7,028 nt of DNA from Chloroflexota bacterium (GTDB lineage Bacteria > Chloroflexota > Limnocylindria > Limnocylindrales > CSP1-4): positions 1-7,028 of the forward strand of contig JAJYMP010000031.1 of NCBI GenBank assembly GCA_021786915.1, in the 5' to 3' direction. Below the pieces are notes generated by a model. It ran no database searches. It was not told where the DNA came from and saw nothing but the letters and a program-made list of their open reading frames with translations. Of this stretch, positions 6,828 through 7,028 are shown piece after piece (within the stretch, counting starts at the first letter, position 1; every line of letters starts with the position of its first letter). The position numbers and the translations under genes were made by a program.

Positions 6828-7028
6828 CTACAGCTTGACGATCGTCGCCCCGTCGCCGCCCTCGCCGCGCTCGCCCGCACGGAAGCTGCGCACGAGCGGG
6901 TGGGAGCCCGCCAGGGCGCGCACCGCGTCGCGGAGGGCCCCGGTTCCCATCCCGTGGATCACTACCACCTGGTCGAGCCCGGCGAGCGACGCGTCGTCGA
7001 GGTACCGTGACAGGGCGTCAAGCGCCTC
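6828..7028 (-). CDS. mutS2: C-terminal Smr domain of a MutS2-type protein, 5' part outside the window
   Basis: The last 66 codons of a minus-strand gene are present, ending in TAG (complement of 6828-6830). There is no start codon because the gene begins beyond the window's right edge. The translation carries the Smr signature: EALDALSRYLDDASLAGL, then the VVVIHGMGTGALRDAVRALA core with the HGxGxGxLR motif, then HPLVRSFR and a final GEGGDGATIVKL. The ending EGG.GAT.V.L and the absence of any further domain are typical of MutS2, in which Smr is the C-terminal nuclease domain after a MutS-like ATPase. MutS2 acts on branched DNA or collided ribosomes rather than in mismatch repair. A stand-alone Smr protein cannot be excluded from this fragment. 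Confidence 0.85.
   Translation of the reverse strand, partial: EALDALSRYLDDASLAGLDQVVVIHGMGTGALRDAVRALAGSHPLVRSFRAGERGEGGDGATIVKL

Noticed and set aside
1..7028. A defence system, mobile element or CRISPR array
   Set aside because: No spaced direct repeats, transposase or nuclease genes, or compositional breaks were seen. Nearly all the sequence belongs to ordinary housekeeping genes.

Overview
This is a very GC-rich bacterial window with compact, mostly housekeeping gene content. Codon third positions are overwhelmingly G or C. The gene mix is a his operon tail, tyrS, a class A penicillin-binding protein with a proline-rich tail, and a MutS2-type Smr domain. This would fit a high-GC Chloroflexota lineage (for example Limnocylindria-like) better than a typical actinomycete, because MutS2 is rare in the latter. 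That taxonomic guess is an inference from general resemblance, not a database result.

Layout, left to right. Bases 2-427 (+) are the 3' part of hisH, which starts outside the window. hisF (427-1224, +) overlaps it by one base (TGATG), and hisIE (1221-1973, +) overlaps hisF by four bases (ATGA). A small VOC/glyoxalase-fold gene (1987-2397, +) follows 13 bases later with its own good ribosome binding site. These four genes look like one transcript. HisH and HisF together form imidazole glycerol phosphate synthase, and HisIE performs the second and third steps of histidine biosynthesis. hisA is not between hisH and hisF.

Bases 2398-2624 separate the convergent VOC gene and tyrS. They hold an elaborate nested inverted repeat (2463-2582), with a perfect 12-bp hairpin near its right side, probably a bidirectional terminator. 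tyrS (2625-4016, -) encodes tyrosyl-tRNA synthetase. Only 17 bases from its first start codon, in the opposite direction, begins a class A bifunctional penicillin-binding protein (4034-6745, +) with a membrane anchor, GT51 glycosyltransferase, transpeptidase and proline-rich C-terminal tail. After an 82-base gap with a weak hairpin, the last 201 bases hold the C-terminal end of a minus-strand gene whose product ends in a MutS2-type Smr domain.

I see no mobile element, CRISPR array, RNA gene or defence system. The items most worth a second look are the nested inverted repeat, the very tight divergent tyrS/PBP start region, the insertion in the HisE domain, and the altered GT51 motif and unusual C-terminus of the penicillin-binding protein.
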